Below are positions 9,447 to 20,705 of a stretch of DNA of 21,122 nucleotides, in pieces. The stretch lies in NCBI GenBank assembly GCA_000320545.1, contig ADNK01003015.1:1-21122 (forward strand), in the 5' to 3' direction. Within the stretch, counting starts at the first letter, position 1. The number at the start of each line of letters is the position of its first letter. This DNA comes from Bigelowiella natans CCMP2755. Taxonomy: Eukaryota > Cercozoa > Chlorarachniophyceae. The translations under genes and the position numbers were made by a program. Below the pieces are notes generated by a model. That model made no database searches, had not been told where the DNA came from, and saw nothing but the letters and a program-made list of their open reading frames with translations.

Positions 9447-10714
9447 CTGGAAGTGGGTTTACTAGATTAGTTCAGTGCTAAGGCATGGCTGATCTGCGTA
9501 TCAATATACCTTATCTTCCATTTCCGCTTTGAGCTCCTTTGTCTTCCTCACTTCGAAAGCCCTCATATCCTTCTTATGGTCTTCCTGGACACGAGCAAGC
9601 TTCTTTCGCTCAATTTCAAGCATATCCTCCATCTTAGACTCTCTTTCTTCTAGCTGAGCAGACATTTCCTCAAGACCCTTCTTAGCCTGAATGAACGTAA
9701 GAGTTACATCATTTTTATTCATCAAATGCTCAGTGTTTGTGTAGTTTTATGGTAGTAAACCTCTTCCATCTGCACCATATATCCGCTGACTTTTGCCTCC
9801 ATAGTACCCCGCGCCCCTTCCAGCTTTTCTTCCATTTCGCTCAGATTTTTTTCCAGTTCCTTGATCTTTTGCTCCAAGCTTTCGTTCTCTTCTTTCAGCT
9901 TTGCTTCCCTGGTTTTCGCCGCGCTTTTCTCTTTGTTGAGTTCTGAGATTTTTGACTGTAGTTCGGCCGTCACTTCCTTGTTGTTCGCTTTGGAATTGAG
10001 CATTCCTTCTAGTTCCTTCACACGTGCCGCCAAACTCCTTTTTTGCTCCTGATAAAACAGCAACGTGGATGCTCTGATACTAGACAGCGAGAGATGGAAA
10101 TTATGGGGATGGCAGTCATTAGATGAGGGAAATCGTTCTTTGAAAAACATTCGAATATTATCTTTGTATTCAATAATATGAAGTGCTCTATTTCTAAAAT
10201 AATTCATAGAATGGTGGTGAAATTGACCTCTGCAAGATTGAGTGTGCTCTGCAACTTCTTCGCTTCTTTGGAACTAGAGTTACCCTTTAAATTAGCCTGA
10301 GTATGCATACACAAACACAAGGTCATGCAATTTGTTCGTAAACCGTTGCTTTTCCTTCAACCTTTTCTAATTTAGCAATTTTATCCAAAAGAGCTTGCTT
10401 TTCTTTGCGGTCCATGGCTGAAGCTGTTGCAGAAGCCAGAGGATTGGAAATTGAAGAAGTTGATCCTAGGGGGGGGGGGGATAAAGGAGATAATGTATGA
10501 CTGTTTGTTTAAATCTATATCTCCGTTATTGGTAGCATCATACCTCCAGCTGATTTGAGCATTGCAGATATCTCTGCTTTTTGCTGCGCGAATAGGATTT
10601 CCATTTTCGTCTGCATATTTTGTAACCCTGAGTAGTAGTAAGAGAAATCTTATTTGTGGTGCTAATGCGATGCATGAAAAAGCTATGGAAGAAACGATAA
10701 TCAACAATTTTACT

Positions 10715-10764
<50 letters not shown>

Positions 10765-11756
10765 ATAAAAGATATGCTAATTATGTTTAGAATAAATATA
10801 GTTATTATACATAATATAATGTTCATATGTAGTACTACCTCTGCTGGTCTTTGGGGGACGCCCACTCCTATCAGCGCGTCTAGAGCCTAATACAACAACC
10901 CGCAACACTTAGAAGGAGAAGCAGTTAAGGAAGATGACACGTATTCTATTGACTCAAGCGCATAGGTATTTCTGGGAAGAAGATGCATTCTTTCCGATTG
11001 CTTAAAATTTATAATATCGCGTCTTAAAACCTGGTCTGCCTGATTTCTTCTTCGCTATCAATCGCACCCAGCGTACACAACCAAACGCAGAAGCTTTCCA
11101 TCGGCATACTTGTAGCGCTAAATATTCAATCTGTATAATAGAGCAATACAGTCGTCAATGCTGAATTCTACTGCTATATCGTAGACCAATACGTGCGACG
11201 ATCATGTGCATGTATATGCATCTCATTGATAGTGTTTGCCTGCTTCATTCTCCTTGATATCTCTTCTCGAAGCACTGCCGCTGCGGGAGTATCGTCCTCA
11301 TTTTCCATGAGAGCGTGAGCCTGATGATAGGTATTTATTGAGATCAGGGGAAAGAGTAGTTTATAGCAAATGCCGAGAAGAAAGTATATATCGTTGGAAG
11401 AGAAGGCACCAATTGCTATCATACCCTGCTCATTGTGTCAGTAATCTTCTTGGATTCTTTCAGGATATCAGAATTTTTCTTATTCCTATCACCAAAAGAA
11501 CATGTGAGTTGATGTGATTACAATGCGCCATTACAAAGTCAGTTTGCATGATGTGTTTGGAGACGAAGGAGCGGGTGATGAGAAGTTGAATTACCCTCTA
11601 GCTGAACGAGCAGTCACAGGGATGGCGATGTTAGCTCCTAAAGAGACAGACCACCAGAAGTTGAGTTGAGAGAACCATGTTTTTAGAGACGAGGAAAGGA
11701 TAAGCCAATAAAAAAAAAATGCTGTTCCATACTCTTTAGATTGTGTTGTAAACCAT

Positions 11757-11806
<50 letters not shown>

Positions 11807-11981
11807 GACATCTCTACCTTGTAAAGCTGTTCGAAGCTTCATGACTTGCCTCATCATCGTGGCATTATCTCTGCATGAAGGCAAGATTCAATGAATAATA
11901 CAACAATCAATCACATATTGGAGGGGAGCTAGCTTTATGGGGAAGGAGAACTATCAAGACAGACCAAACTGATTACATTAC

Positions 11982-12021
<40 letters not shown>

Positions 12022-12147
12022 CTAGTCAGCATAGAGCAAAGCATTCTGATGACAACCGTAGAAGCTGTCTTTCCTTCTTCTTTCCTGTATCTCCTAACGT
12101 TCTCAGCTTTTCTTCCAGGTCTGACACCTATTATCATTGTACAAGGC

Positions 12148-12178
<31 letters not shown>

Positions 12179-12297
12179 GTGGTGCTCATACTGTCATCTC
12201 TGTCCCTAAATCTTCAATTTAGTAAAGAAGATACTACACTTAGTGAAAAGACACCGAGCTACAAACAGGAATCAAGATATACACTAGTATAATTCGG

Positions 12298-12340
<43 letters not shown>

Positions 12341-13624
12341 TAGATGATTCTGCTACAGTCGAAGTTTGTACCATATCTCTGCTTTTATCTAATGACTCCT
12401 GAAGTTTCTCTCTTGCGGTAGCCTAAAAGGCATAATAACAATCAAGATATTTCTTTCATTTACTACCACAGCTGCAATTTTCCTTCATTTGACTTACATT
12501 AATAAGAAAATATGAGAAAGAACATCATTCTTTCCATGGTTTCACTCACCAACTCCTTCATGACATCCTTTATTTCTTCTATATCCGTGCTGCCATCAAT
12601 GCCTTTGATCCTAGAGTTGTAAAAAAACTATTATGAGCCCCATCTAGATCTTTTCATTGGCGACAAGTTTGTTTACGTACATCTGAGCAATTTCAGCGTC
12701 GTGCATCTCTCCTTTTCCATCATTTTTGGATGGTGTTGATGCCTGTTATGGCGCAACATGCTGTTATCATCATCGCTTGTAATTCATCTCTAAATCAGTG
12801 AACCAAAAATAATTTCCGAGAGGAGTTGCACACACCTTCTTTTTGCCTTCTTTCTTTTGCCCTTTTTTCAGCTCATAGATTTCGTTTTGGAGATTCAGAA
12901 TCTTATATATACATATTGCAATGAGATGATGTTTTAGGAGAAAGCGTATACACTTTTGTATACAAGCGAGACTAACAAAGGTCTCAGATCATAAATGCAT
13001 TCCATGCATACGCTATATGATATATCTTTATCACATGCATTTTCCAGCCTCCTTTTATGTATATAGAGTGAATATTTTTGACCTCTTCTTCTCTCTCGGA
13101 TAACAACTGCGCCGCCTTCTCTCGCCATTCCTCTCCACCATTGCCTTCTTCATCCTCGTCGGCACCTTCCTTTCCTTTGAACATTCTGTCACGAAGGGGG
13201 TATAACCATGGCAAAATGATAAGTGAGTGCTGCATATTACTGGAGAACTAGGTGGCCATGTCTACTACTACCACTCACACCTACCCTAAATGGTTGTTTT
13301 GGTGAAGAAACTTGTTCTTTTTCTTTGACTTTTTGTATTTCATCTGAGAGGGTAGAAAGGAAAATGTCAAAGGGAAGTTTGGTTCCATAATCATACAGAT
13401 GATGATCGTGTTGTGTTAGTGCCGACCTTCATCTTGGTATATTTGTCCACCATCTTCTGGTAAGCTTTCTCTTTCTCTTCAAGCTCATTCTTATACCTTT
13501 GGATCAGCACCATCATCATCATTATGTACAAGCCAAACAACTATGAAAGACCGGAGGAGATTAGAAAAAGAAGGGAAAAGAAACATTGGAGACTATAGGT
13601 TCCTTAAATAATGTATAGTAGCAG

Positions 13625-13667
<43 letters not shown>

Positions 13668-15092
13668 GTTTCCATGAGTCTTGTGTGAGCGGTAAGCGGA
13701 CCTCTCATCCAGAGATCGCATTTGCTGTTGCGTGTCCTTTTCAGCGGCATCTTTGACTTCCATTAGCTACAAGAACATGAGTACCATCATCATCATCACC
13801 ACCACGATATCATCACTTTATATTCATATGATTTGCTCATAATTTGCTGTATCATTACCTGGATATCATGATTTACGTTTGCATACTTAATTTCGCTCTG
13901 CAGAGTTTCTTGTTCCAAATAACTGCCAACAACATCATAGTAGAGTGAAAGGAGAATCTTGGATATTGGTGATGAATTTCACTTTTGTAATGAAGGAAAT
14001 AATAGCTTCCAAGGATGAATTTTACTTTTATAATGAAGTAAATGAATAACGCCACCTTTCTGATAGTCTTTGTATCATTTTACTGCAGTTCTCCTACGCG
14101 TATGTGTACATTAATTCAATTATTTTTGTAAATATCGATGCTCGATGCTAAATATACTTTCTGTTAAATATGTACAGCTATCTTTGTAGATCATTCGTCC
14201 TTGATTTCTCGATATATTAATGACCTTGAGCTCTTCCATGTCTTCCGGAAACTCAGAAAATATTTCCAATTCATCTCTAAGGTCCTCAATATCTTGTCCA
14301 CCGAATCTATTTATCACGTCAAAAGACAAAAGTCGTGGCGTGACTTCTCACAACTGGTATATTTTCCACACTTACTCTCCCAACATTAAGTCCCTTACAC
14401 GGACTGCAGCATATGAAAAGAAAAGAAGAGGGGTACCACCTATTCTTGGGATCGAATTTTATCTTGCCTTCCTTTCCTTTGCTAATCTTTAATAAGTAAG
14501 TAATAAACGGCAAGTGATGAGAGAAGAAAATAAAGCTTATTCGATATAAGTTTGACGACACGATGTCGTACAAATAGGCACATTTAAATTTGCTGCTACT
14601 ACCCGATTTTCTTCTCTCACGAGGAGAACTAGTTTAATCAACCGGGAAAAGTCGGTGAATAAGCTGTGAATAAGACGCATTGTGAGAAATCATTGCCACA
14701 AAGCAACATTAAACCCGATGCATACAGAATTTAATTGCTATCAGTTAATAATGCTACCTCGGATCACATTTGAAACCAATCTTTGCTTTAGACTTGGACC
14801 TGGGAGAGAAAGTGAAAGAGAGAGAGAGAGAGAGAAAGGGTTAGGATATAGAGATGATATTGAGAGCATGAAACCAGAATCCATGTAGGTAATAGGTCGC
14901 TGCTGGAAATATAATTTCTATTACATAATTGGTACGGCGCCGCTCTTTTCATCAGTCAGGTCAAGATCGAGCACATCTGATTTCGAAAACTTTGGATCCA
15001 CTTCTTTCACTAATCCGTAAAAATGGAGGTCGTCCCAACCCTGAAAAGTCTGTGATAATATTTGTATACTTGATTTATTTTCCACACATACG

Positions 15093-15173
<81 letters not shown>

Positions 15174-16027
15174 CATGCAGCATGTTCAGAATGAATGACA
15201 CCTTTAAAAGTTCTTCCATTTTCATCATTGAACTTGCACTTTGGCGCATTTTTTTCCTGTGTATAGAAACTATTAAAAAATATGTTCGCGCTAAGTTAAT
15301 CGGAAATAATCTGCCTGCAAATGAGGAATGGCACAATTTTTTGCCAGTCTATTGGCGGTGAGTTTCAACACTTTGAATTGGTATTCGTTCCTTACCGCAT
15401 CGTTGCAGCCTGATGCAAAATGCCTGGTTGACGAAAATAGGGCATACTTTCCATCCAATTTACGAATGCGTTCGGTTGGAAATGAAACTGAACGGATTCT
15501 CCTTTAGCACCACGGAAGCGAGTCATCGATCTCGAGGTTGTTGCCTGGAGGAAACATGCATTTCGGGCGACGAAGACGCAAATATTTACAAGCATTCATT
15601 TCACAAGCACTTATTACCCTCCTGTATCTTCCTGGACTTCCAGGAACCTCCTTTTGCTGCACACTACCCCCTGATCCCATCTTTCTGTTCTTGGTGGCCG
15701 TCTTCTTATGCGACTAGGATTAGAAGAAAACCCCTGTCTACTTCAAACCACAGTTGTGGCCATACCTACTTTTAAATTGCGTTTACAACCTCTTGAGTGC
15801 TTAATAAAGCACCGGGAGAGGATCGGTGTCGTAAATGAAGGAATAAAAACATGAGTCGTTATTCTTTCGATTAACGGTAATCCTGTACCTGTGCAGCTTC
15901 GCTTCCTGTGTGTCACGTTTCTATTTACTTCAGATTCTCAACACGACAAGATGCTTTCCAGATGATGAGTTCCTGCGGAAAAGAATCCCTGCGCAGCTTC
16001 TTTTTACTCACCAACGTAGTCAGCCAT
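8277..16027 (-). CDS. Kinesin-14 with C-terminal KCBP-like motor, about 33 exons
   Basis: A minus-end-directed microtubule motor with a long coiled-coil stalk. Exons, from the 3' end: 8277-9446, 9510-9686, 9761-10048, 10228-10296, 10362-10465 (donor alternatively 10344), 10544-10627, 10839-10886, 11031-11117 (tentative), 11200-11320 (donor tentative), 11425-11485, 11595-11637, 11818-11870, 12057-12127, 12372-12422, 12550-12610, 12681-12742, 12836-12901, 13083-13185, 13285-13343, 13427-13496, 13702-13766, 13859-13922, 14056-14093, 14225-14306, 14440-14486, 14562-14628 (tentative), 14758-14799, 14925-15040, 15202-15256, 15396-15544, 15618-15713 (or to 15670), about 15945-15988 and 16012-16027 (both tentative). 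Phases join throughout under this reading, giving roughly 1,240 aa. The ATG at 16025-16027 is a proposal only. No MyTH4 or FERM domain was recognised, unlike plant KCBP. Confidence 0.85.
9510..14306 (-). CDS. Kinesin-14 stalk: coiled-coil exons
   Basis: Exons over this range translate to charged heptad-rich sequence typical of a dimerising stalk, for example KELEGMLNSKANNKEV, LEQKIKELEKNLSEMEEKL and KNELEEKEKAYQKMV. Breaks occur at a Ser/Ala-rich linker (STSSISNPLASATASAMD, about 10408-10465), a basic segment (SRRADRSGRPPKTSRG, 10839-10886) and an acidic Gly linker (GADEDEEGNGGEE, about 13130-13170). Most exons are 38-121 nt. The junctions around 11031-11320 are the weakest: a better-looking donor at 11192 would break the frame, so I used one at 11199. 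Introns carry TA, CA and CAT repeats. Confidence 0.85.
10718..10761. repeat. (TA)n microsatellite, kinesin intron
   Basis: A TA tract in the intron between exons 10544-10627 and 10839-10886. Confidence 0.95.
11759..11803. repeat. (TA)n microsatellite, kinesin intron
   Basis: A TA tract ending 15 nt from exon 11818-11870, on the donor side of that minus-strand exon. Confidence 0.95.
11986..12019. repeat. (CA)n microsatellite, kinesin intron
   Basis: An AC/CA dinucleotide tract in the intron below exon 12057-12127. Confidence 0.95.
12149..12178. repeat. (CAT)n microsatellite, kinesin intron
   Basis: Ten CAT/ATC units about 20 nt upstream (minus strand) of the acceptor of exon 12057-12127. 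Confidence 0.9.
12299..12336. repeat. (TA)n microsatellite, kinesin intron
   Basis: A TA tract in the intron downstream of exon 12372-12422. Confidence 0.95.
13627..13665. repeat. (TA)n microsatellite, kinesin intron
   Basis: A TA tract about 35 nt beyond the donor of exon 13702-13766. Confidence 0.95.
14440..16027 (-). CDS. Kinesin-14 N-terminal region, no known domain
   Basis: Small exons encode a basic, non-coiled region upstream of the stalk. Recognisable peptides include RFRGAKGESVQFHFQPNAF (15396-15544), GWDDLHFYGLVKEVDPKF (14925-15040), SKSKAKIGFKCDP (14758-14799) and SKGKEGKIKFDPKN (14440-14486). The last three share a loose pattern of Lys-rich sequence, an aromatic, then Asp-Pro. 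I do not recognise MyTH4, FERM, calponin-homology or PH domains. The proposed start peptide MADYVGILFRRNSSSGKH (16027 to about 15950) joins in phase but uses weak donors. Alternatively the protein starts at the in-frame ATG inside exon 15618-15713. Confidence 0.55.
14817..14835. repeat. (GA)n tract serving as a polypyrimidine tract
   Basis: On the minus (coding) strand this is a (CT)n run ending a few bases before the CAG acceptor of exon 14758-14799, so the repeat itself supplies the polypyrimidine tract. Confidence 0.85.
15093..15170. repeat. Compound (TA)n(TG)n microsatellite, kinesin intron
   Basis: A TA run of about 45 nt merges into a TG run of about 33 nt, in the same order as the repeat at 3694-3776. 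It lies between exons 14925-15040 and 15202-15256. Confidence 0.95.
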
Positions 16028-16336
16028 CCACCCTATCGATCATTTTGTGAGCTCCTTCTCCTTTGAGATGATGATGAGCTCTTCTGCTTGCGAGCGTTAC
16101 CCGAAACGATTACCAGAATCAAAGATATGAGCACAGTTTCACTGGTTAATACATATATGTAGGACAATTACACTAAGCGACAATAATTCACACTTCTTGT
16201 AAGGATGAAAAGGGAGATCCTTTCGAGACGAGGCGGGCGACTTCAGTGTATTTTACTGCCTGCGACAAGGCATTGATGTTTGGGATCCGAGCCGAGAAGG
16301 ATTGGGTTCCGATTGTACCAAAAATCCACACTCGGT
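16028..16336. promoter_or_regulatory. Divergent intergenic region, kinesin/thioredoxin
   Basis: About 310 bp separate the proposed kinesin start (minus) from the thioredoxin start (plus), so both promoters must lie here or overlap the 5' UTRs. I see no clear TATA element or paired motif. ORFs on both strands across 16188-16461 have no family features. Confidence 0.4.
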
Positions 16337-17261
16337 ATGCCCCTACCCTCCACCCCCTCGCTACTACTTCTTTGTCTGCTACCTCATGCCCTGACAGCAC
16401 AGACTATACGTACACCCTCTTCGAGAATTTATTCATCACAGACTGGGTTAAGGCGAATTAGGAGCTTCTTTCTTCCTACCTCGAAAATTAGCAGTAGTTG
16501 TGTTGCAAGGCCAACGAGTAATGGCCGAATAATCAGTGATTCAGCGAGGAGGAGGAGACCTCAAAGAATGCGTCCTGTTCAGGCTGAGAAACAACAATTT
16601 GAAAGGTTTTGGACACTGAATATATCATAGTAGCTCCTTCCGTTGGGATTGAGTGTTTCTTCGTTCATGATCTGTTTGCTTTGGTAAGTTTTGAAGATAT
16701 GCTCAAGAACTTTGAACTACCGGTACTTGTCGATTTCTACGCAACATGGTTGGTCAACTCATTCTAACATTAACGCCTTATTCGACTGCTATTAATTAAA
16801 ATGCGGCGCTCTTCATAAATCTGATACTGAAGGTGTGGTCCTTGCCAAATTATGGAGAAGGAATTGGAAACTGTTCAGGTAGTTAACGGCGATGATGGAA
16901 AACAACTAACTCACTATTCCATGAGAAATAGTAGTAGTAAAAGGCGATGATGGAAAACAACTAACTAACTACTGCATGAGAAATAGTAAATCTTCCCTCT
17001 ATATTTCTAGACTACACTTCGGAACAAGATTCAAGTTGTGAAGATCGATACTGATCAACACCAGAGCATTGCAACAGCACAGGAAGTCTATGGACTGCCA
17101 ACCATGGCTCTGTTTAAGGTGGTTGTCAAATATTTCAACATATTTACACGTCGTCGTCTATCTAATCGCTCATACTTTAGGAAGGGAAGCAAATATGGCG
17201 CATGGAAGGTGCAATGCCAGCTGCCAAGCTCATTCAGACCCTCGAAAAATATCTCGATTAA
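16337..17261 (+). CDS. Plastid-targeted thioredoxin, y-type, 5 exons
   Basis: A small disulfide reductase, probably acting in the plastid stroma. Exons: 16337-16605, 16689-16748, 16833-16878, 17011-17118, 17181-17261; 564 nt, 187 aa plus stop, phases consistent. Residues 1-22 (MPLPSTPSLLLLCLLPHALT and following) form a signal peptide, then about 65 Arg/Ser-rich residues with almost no acids, as in a transit peptide; together a bipartite leader for a complex plastid. The mature domain starts near residue 86. The redox site is WCGPC at 110-114 (Cys111, Cys114), preceded by VLVDFYAT, with the cis-proline in LPT at 154-156 and EGAMPA near the end. VVKIDTD, the LPT-x-x-LFK-x-GK spacing and EGA-x-PA resemble plant thioredoxin y. 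An in-frame ATG at 16280 would lengthen the leader but bury the signal peptide, so 16337 is preferred. Confidence 0.92.
16888..16989 (+). repeat. 55-bp tandem duplication in thioredoxin intron 3
   Basis: The unit beginning GGCGATGATGGAAAACAACT at 16888 recurs at 16943 with few differences and runs to about 16989. It doubled part of the intron without touching the splice sites. Confidence 0.93.
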
Positions 17262-17539
17262 CAATGGAAATTGTTATTATGATATCTGTTTGAGATGCCA
17301 TCCAAGATGCGAAGTTTACACCGAGAGGAGTAGAATTACTTCTTCGATTATTCTAATTTGCGACCAAGTATCAGGAGCTTGTACATAGTATCATGAGCAA
17401 ACCAGAAGTAGTGGTTCAAACGATTAGAGCATGTACGTTTTAATCACAAACTTACCTGCTTCGAGCGAAAAGCTTGCACTCTTTGTTCATTAATCTAGAT
17501 ATATTATGTACATGCGCACACACACACACACACACACCT

Positions 17540-17592
<53 letters not shown>

Positions 17593-17690
17593 ATATGTGC
17601 ACAGCAAAGATAGCATGCACACTTCTATCTACACACAAAAGATACTACTTTAACAATGATGTGTAGATATGATGGGTATCATCATTATCG
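17262..17690. other. Thioredoxin 3' flank with (CA)n and (TA)n repeats
   Basis: This contains the presumed 3' UTR of the thioredoxin gene, a CA tract at about 17514-17538 and a TA tract at about 17544-17590. No gene is visible. Confidence 0.6.
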
Positions 17691-18540
17691 CTTCATAGCT
17701 AGATAGAGCTAGGGCTAACGCGCGAGAGAGAAGCCACACAATCTAGCTTACCTCCCCCATCCTATCTAGCTATGCTAGTATGTCCCATGCAAATGGCATC
17801 ATTTCATCATGTGCAGCACTGTTATCTAGTTGCATTCGATCAGCACTGCTGCTCCATCGGAGAGCTAGCAGAGAGCTGAGCAGCTGTGCGTTAAAGATTA
17901 GCTAGTTAGTTATTTAGCAGCACGATATGCTTGGACGCATGCTAGCATGCTCTGCTAGACCTAGCTAGCTAGAGACTAGTAGATGACGTGCGCACATCGA
18001 TGCTGCGCCTAGCTAGCTAGCTCTAGAGCTAGCTGATGCAAGCAACATACCTAGATACGCTGTCGTCACTAGCGCTACTAGCTAGCTAGCTGGATCACCA
18101 CCGTGCATGTCACAAACTTGTACAATCTCTAGCATGGATCTAGCAAAGCATAATGTCCAGAAACATATTGACTGCACTAGCTAGTGTAGAGAGTCTCTAG
18201 AGTCTAGAGAGCATGAGTGTCCAGGTGTGTCACATCACATGCATCGTCAAATGCTTCCATAGTCGATGGACAAGCTAGTCTAGCAAGTCAATTATTAAAA
18301 TGGCGACAGCCACCAGTCATCTACGTACACTAGTATATGTACACAACATGCTGAGACTAACAGATTCAACATTTGTATATTTGCACAGCTACATGAGGAT
18401 GACCATTGAACAAATTTAATTTATCAGTTACCCCCGTCTTACGTACTCCGCATGCGTGTATCTCAAATCGCATAGCTTGGGAGGTAAACGACTGGCACTA
18501 GCTAGCTAAGCGACCATCAAACATTGCATGTAGGGTGCTA
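17690..18540. other. Palindrome-rich intergenic island 3
   Basis: This stretch lies between two convergent genes and has the same texture as the islands at 3890 and 7480: repeated CTAGCTAGCTAG runs (about 17966, 18008, 18078, 18498), TCTAGA, ACTAGT, CATG and TGCA. It contains the perfect palindrome GCATGCTAGCATGC at 17937-17950. No convincing ORF or RNA gene is visible. Confidence 0.7.
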
Positions 18541-18771
18541 TAGTATAGGGACTTATAAGTCCATCCATATAATAGACATCATCCACTACTACTACACTAC
18601 ACTCTTATGCGACTACTACGTACGTAGCAAACATGATTGCGCATCATTTTATCATCAGATTACCTCAGCAGGTATTGTAGCAGATCTATTACAAAATGCA
18701 ATTATACGAGTGCATCGAGCTACTTACTTAACGGACGGTCCTTCTCTCCCATTCTATCATTCATATTCTAA
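18541..18771. other. 3' flank of the WH2-protein gene
   Basis: Presumed 3' UTR and intergenic DNA of the minus-strand gene whose stop codon is at 18772-18774. No separate feature is visible. Confidence 0.4.
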
Positions 18772-20019
18772 TTATGATCGCTTCTTCCTCCCCCTTCTAG
18801 CTAGTGCAGCTCTCATCTGGTCCTGCAGACTCATAGGGCCTCCTCCTCCTCCTCCTCCTCGCCCACGTCTACCACCTCCTGATCTCCCCCCCCCCCCTGC
18901 AGATTTGCCGGGGACTGTTGGGCCACTCCCATCTCGCATCTTTTTCTATACATGATATGTTGGCATTATGCTCATTAATTGTCGATCGTGTTTTAATATC
19001 TTCCAATTCGTAGCATCATCATCATCATCATCGTCAACAACATCGTCGTACGATGACGTGCTCGTCATCATCTCTATGAGATTGGTACTGACCTTTGACT
19101 TCTTGAGTTTTTTCCCTTTCCGTATAGCAGCCAAGAGACTGTTACGATCTCCACCGCCGCTAAGGGGAGAAAAGGAGGAAAAATTGTGTCACTGCCATCA
19201 CATATACATATAACTACTGAATAACAGCAATAACTACAACTTATAACAGCAAGGACGAATGATGGTAATCGTAGTAGTAGTAGTAATGATGATGATGATG
19301 ATGATATTTAGTCAACATATGTTGTGCTAACCCTCCACTTTTCGGAGCTCTACCACCACCGCTGCCTCCTCCTCTAATTCCCCTTTTTATTTCAGGAGCA
19401 CGGCCAATCGTTGGGGGAGGGGGCAAGCCACCGCCTCCCCCCATCACGGGTGGAGGAGGAGGTCCACCAAGAGCTGAAGGAGGTGGTGGTATTCCGCCCC
19501 CCATCATCGGTGGGGGTGGGACTCCTCCGCCTCCCATCATCGGTGGGGGTGGAATTCCAGCAGTAGCAGGTAGGGGAGGGGCGCCGAATCCTAGTTGCGG
19601 ATACAATAAAAATCATCTACCTTATGAATGTGAATAATAGTCATAATCAAGAAGATCAATAAATATAAATCATCTATCTTATGAATGTCAATAAATAGTC
19701 ATATTCAGGAGGATCCAGAGTGTTTCTGTATCTCTTTATTATTAACGCTGCTGCTACCGCTGTGACACTACTACATTCAGATAATTATCACCAGGGGGAG
19801 CTCGAGGAGGGGGAGGGATGGTAGATTGGGTGGTGGGAGGAGGTGGAGACTTCCTCAATGGGGTTGGAGGACCACCGCCTCTGTTCAAACCAGCAGTGTT
19901 AGGAGCGGGCCTACTAGCCATTGGACGACTCGGAAGAGGCCTTGTTCCACCGCTGATGATGATGATGATGATGATGATGAGATGACCATGATGATGATGA
20001 TGATGATGATGAGATGACC

Positions 20020-20055
<36 letters not shown>

Positions 20056-20669
20056 CGTGGAATAGATAGCTATTCATCAAAATCCTAAAGCAGTTGTATT
20101 ACTCATTCAATCTCTGGTTATCATAGTTTCATTCTGTATTTCTCCACTCTTTCATCGTTGAATGTATTCACAAAACAACATTGATTGCTATCATATCGGT
20201 TGTTGTACCGTTTCATCATTGGGGGGGGGGCAGAATGAGGGGCAGAGAACTTGGCACCGCCTCCAATTCCACGACTACCAGCACCACCACCACCAGCACC
20301 AGCAGAAGAAGCAGAAGCGCCAAACCTCTTCGAGCCGAATAATACTGCCGACTTATTATTTTTCTTGATTCCTGAGCCACGCTTCTTGATTCCAAATTGT
20401 CTTTTACTATTGCTACCCCCTAACCCTACAAAATGAGTGAGTAGTGGTGGTGAGACTATGTTGGTAATACTTGGTGACTATTGCTACAAATGAGCTGTTG
20501 ATTTAGAACTAATCTACTACGGTGTTGTCGAATAAGGAGTTACCTCCTCTTCCTCCTCCTCCTTTCTTATCACCACCGGCTTTACGTGAGGCCAAAGCTG
20601 CCTTCATCTGATCCTGATACATCATAATGGATGATGAATGGTGGTGATGACGACAAGGATGACGATGAC

Positions 20670-20705
<36 letters not shown>

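Noticed and set aside
8850-9465. Plus-strand ORFs up to 179 codons
   Set aside because: They are antisense to the kinesin motor exon, whose minus-strand frame is strongly conserved.
15860-15975. Possible extra kinesin exons (for example ELIIWKASCRVENL on the minus strand)
   Set aside because: They can be joined in phase only through an alternative acceptor at 15671; the model using the pyrimidine-rich acceptor at 15714 was preferred, so this stays unresolved.
16188-16461. ORFs in the kinesin/thioredoxin intergenic region
   Set aside because: They are in other frames than the thioredoxin leader exon and have no recognisable features.
18524-18955. Plus-strand 143-codon ORF with a poly-proline end
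   Set aside because: It is antisense to the last exon of the WH2 gene; the proline run is the complement of the Gly-rich coding strand.
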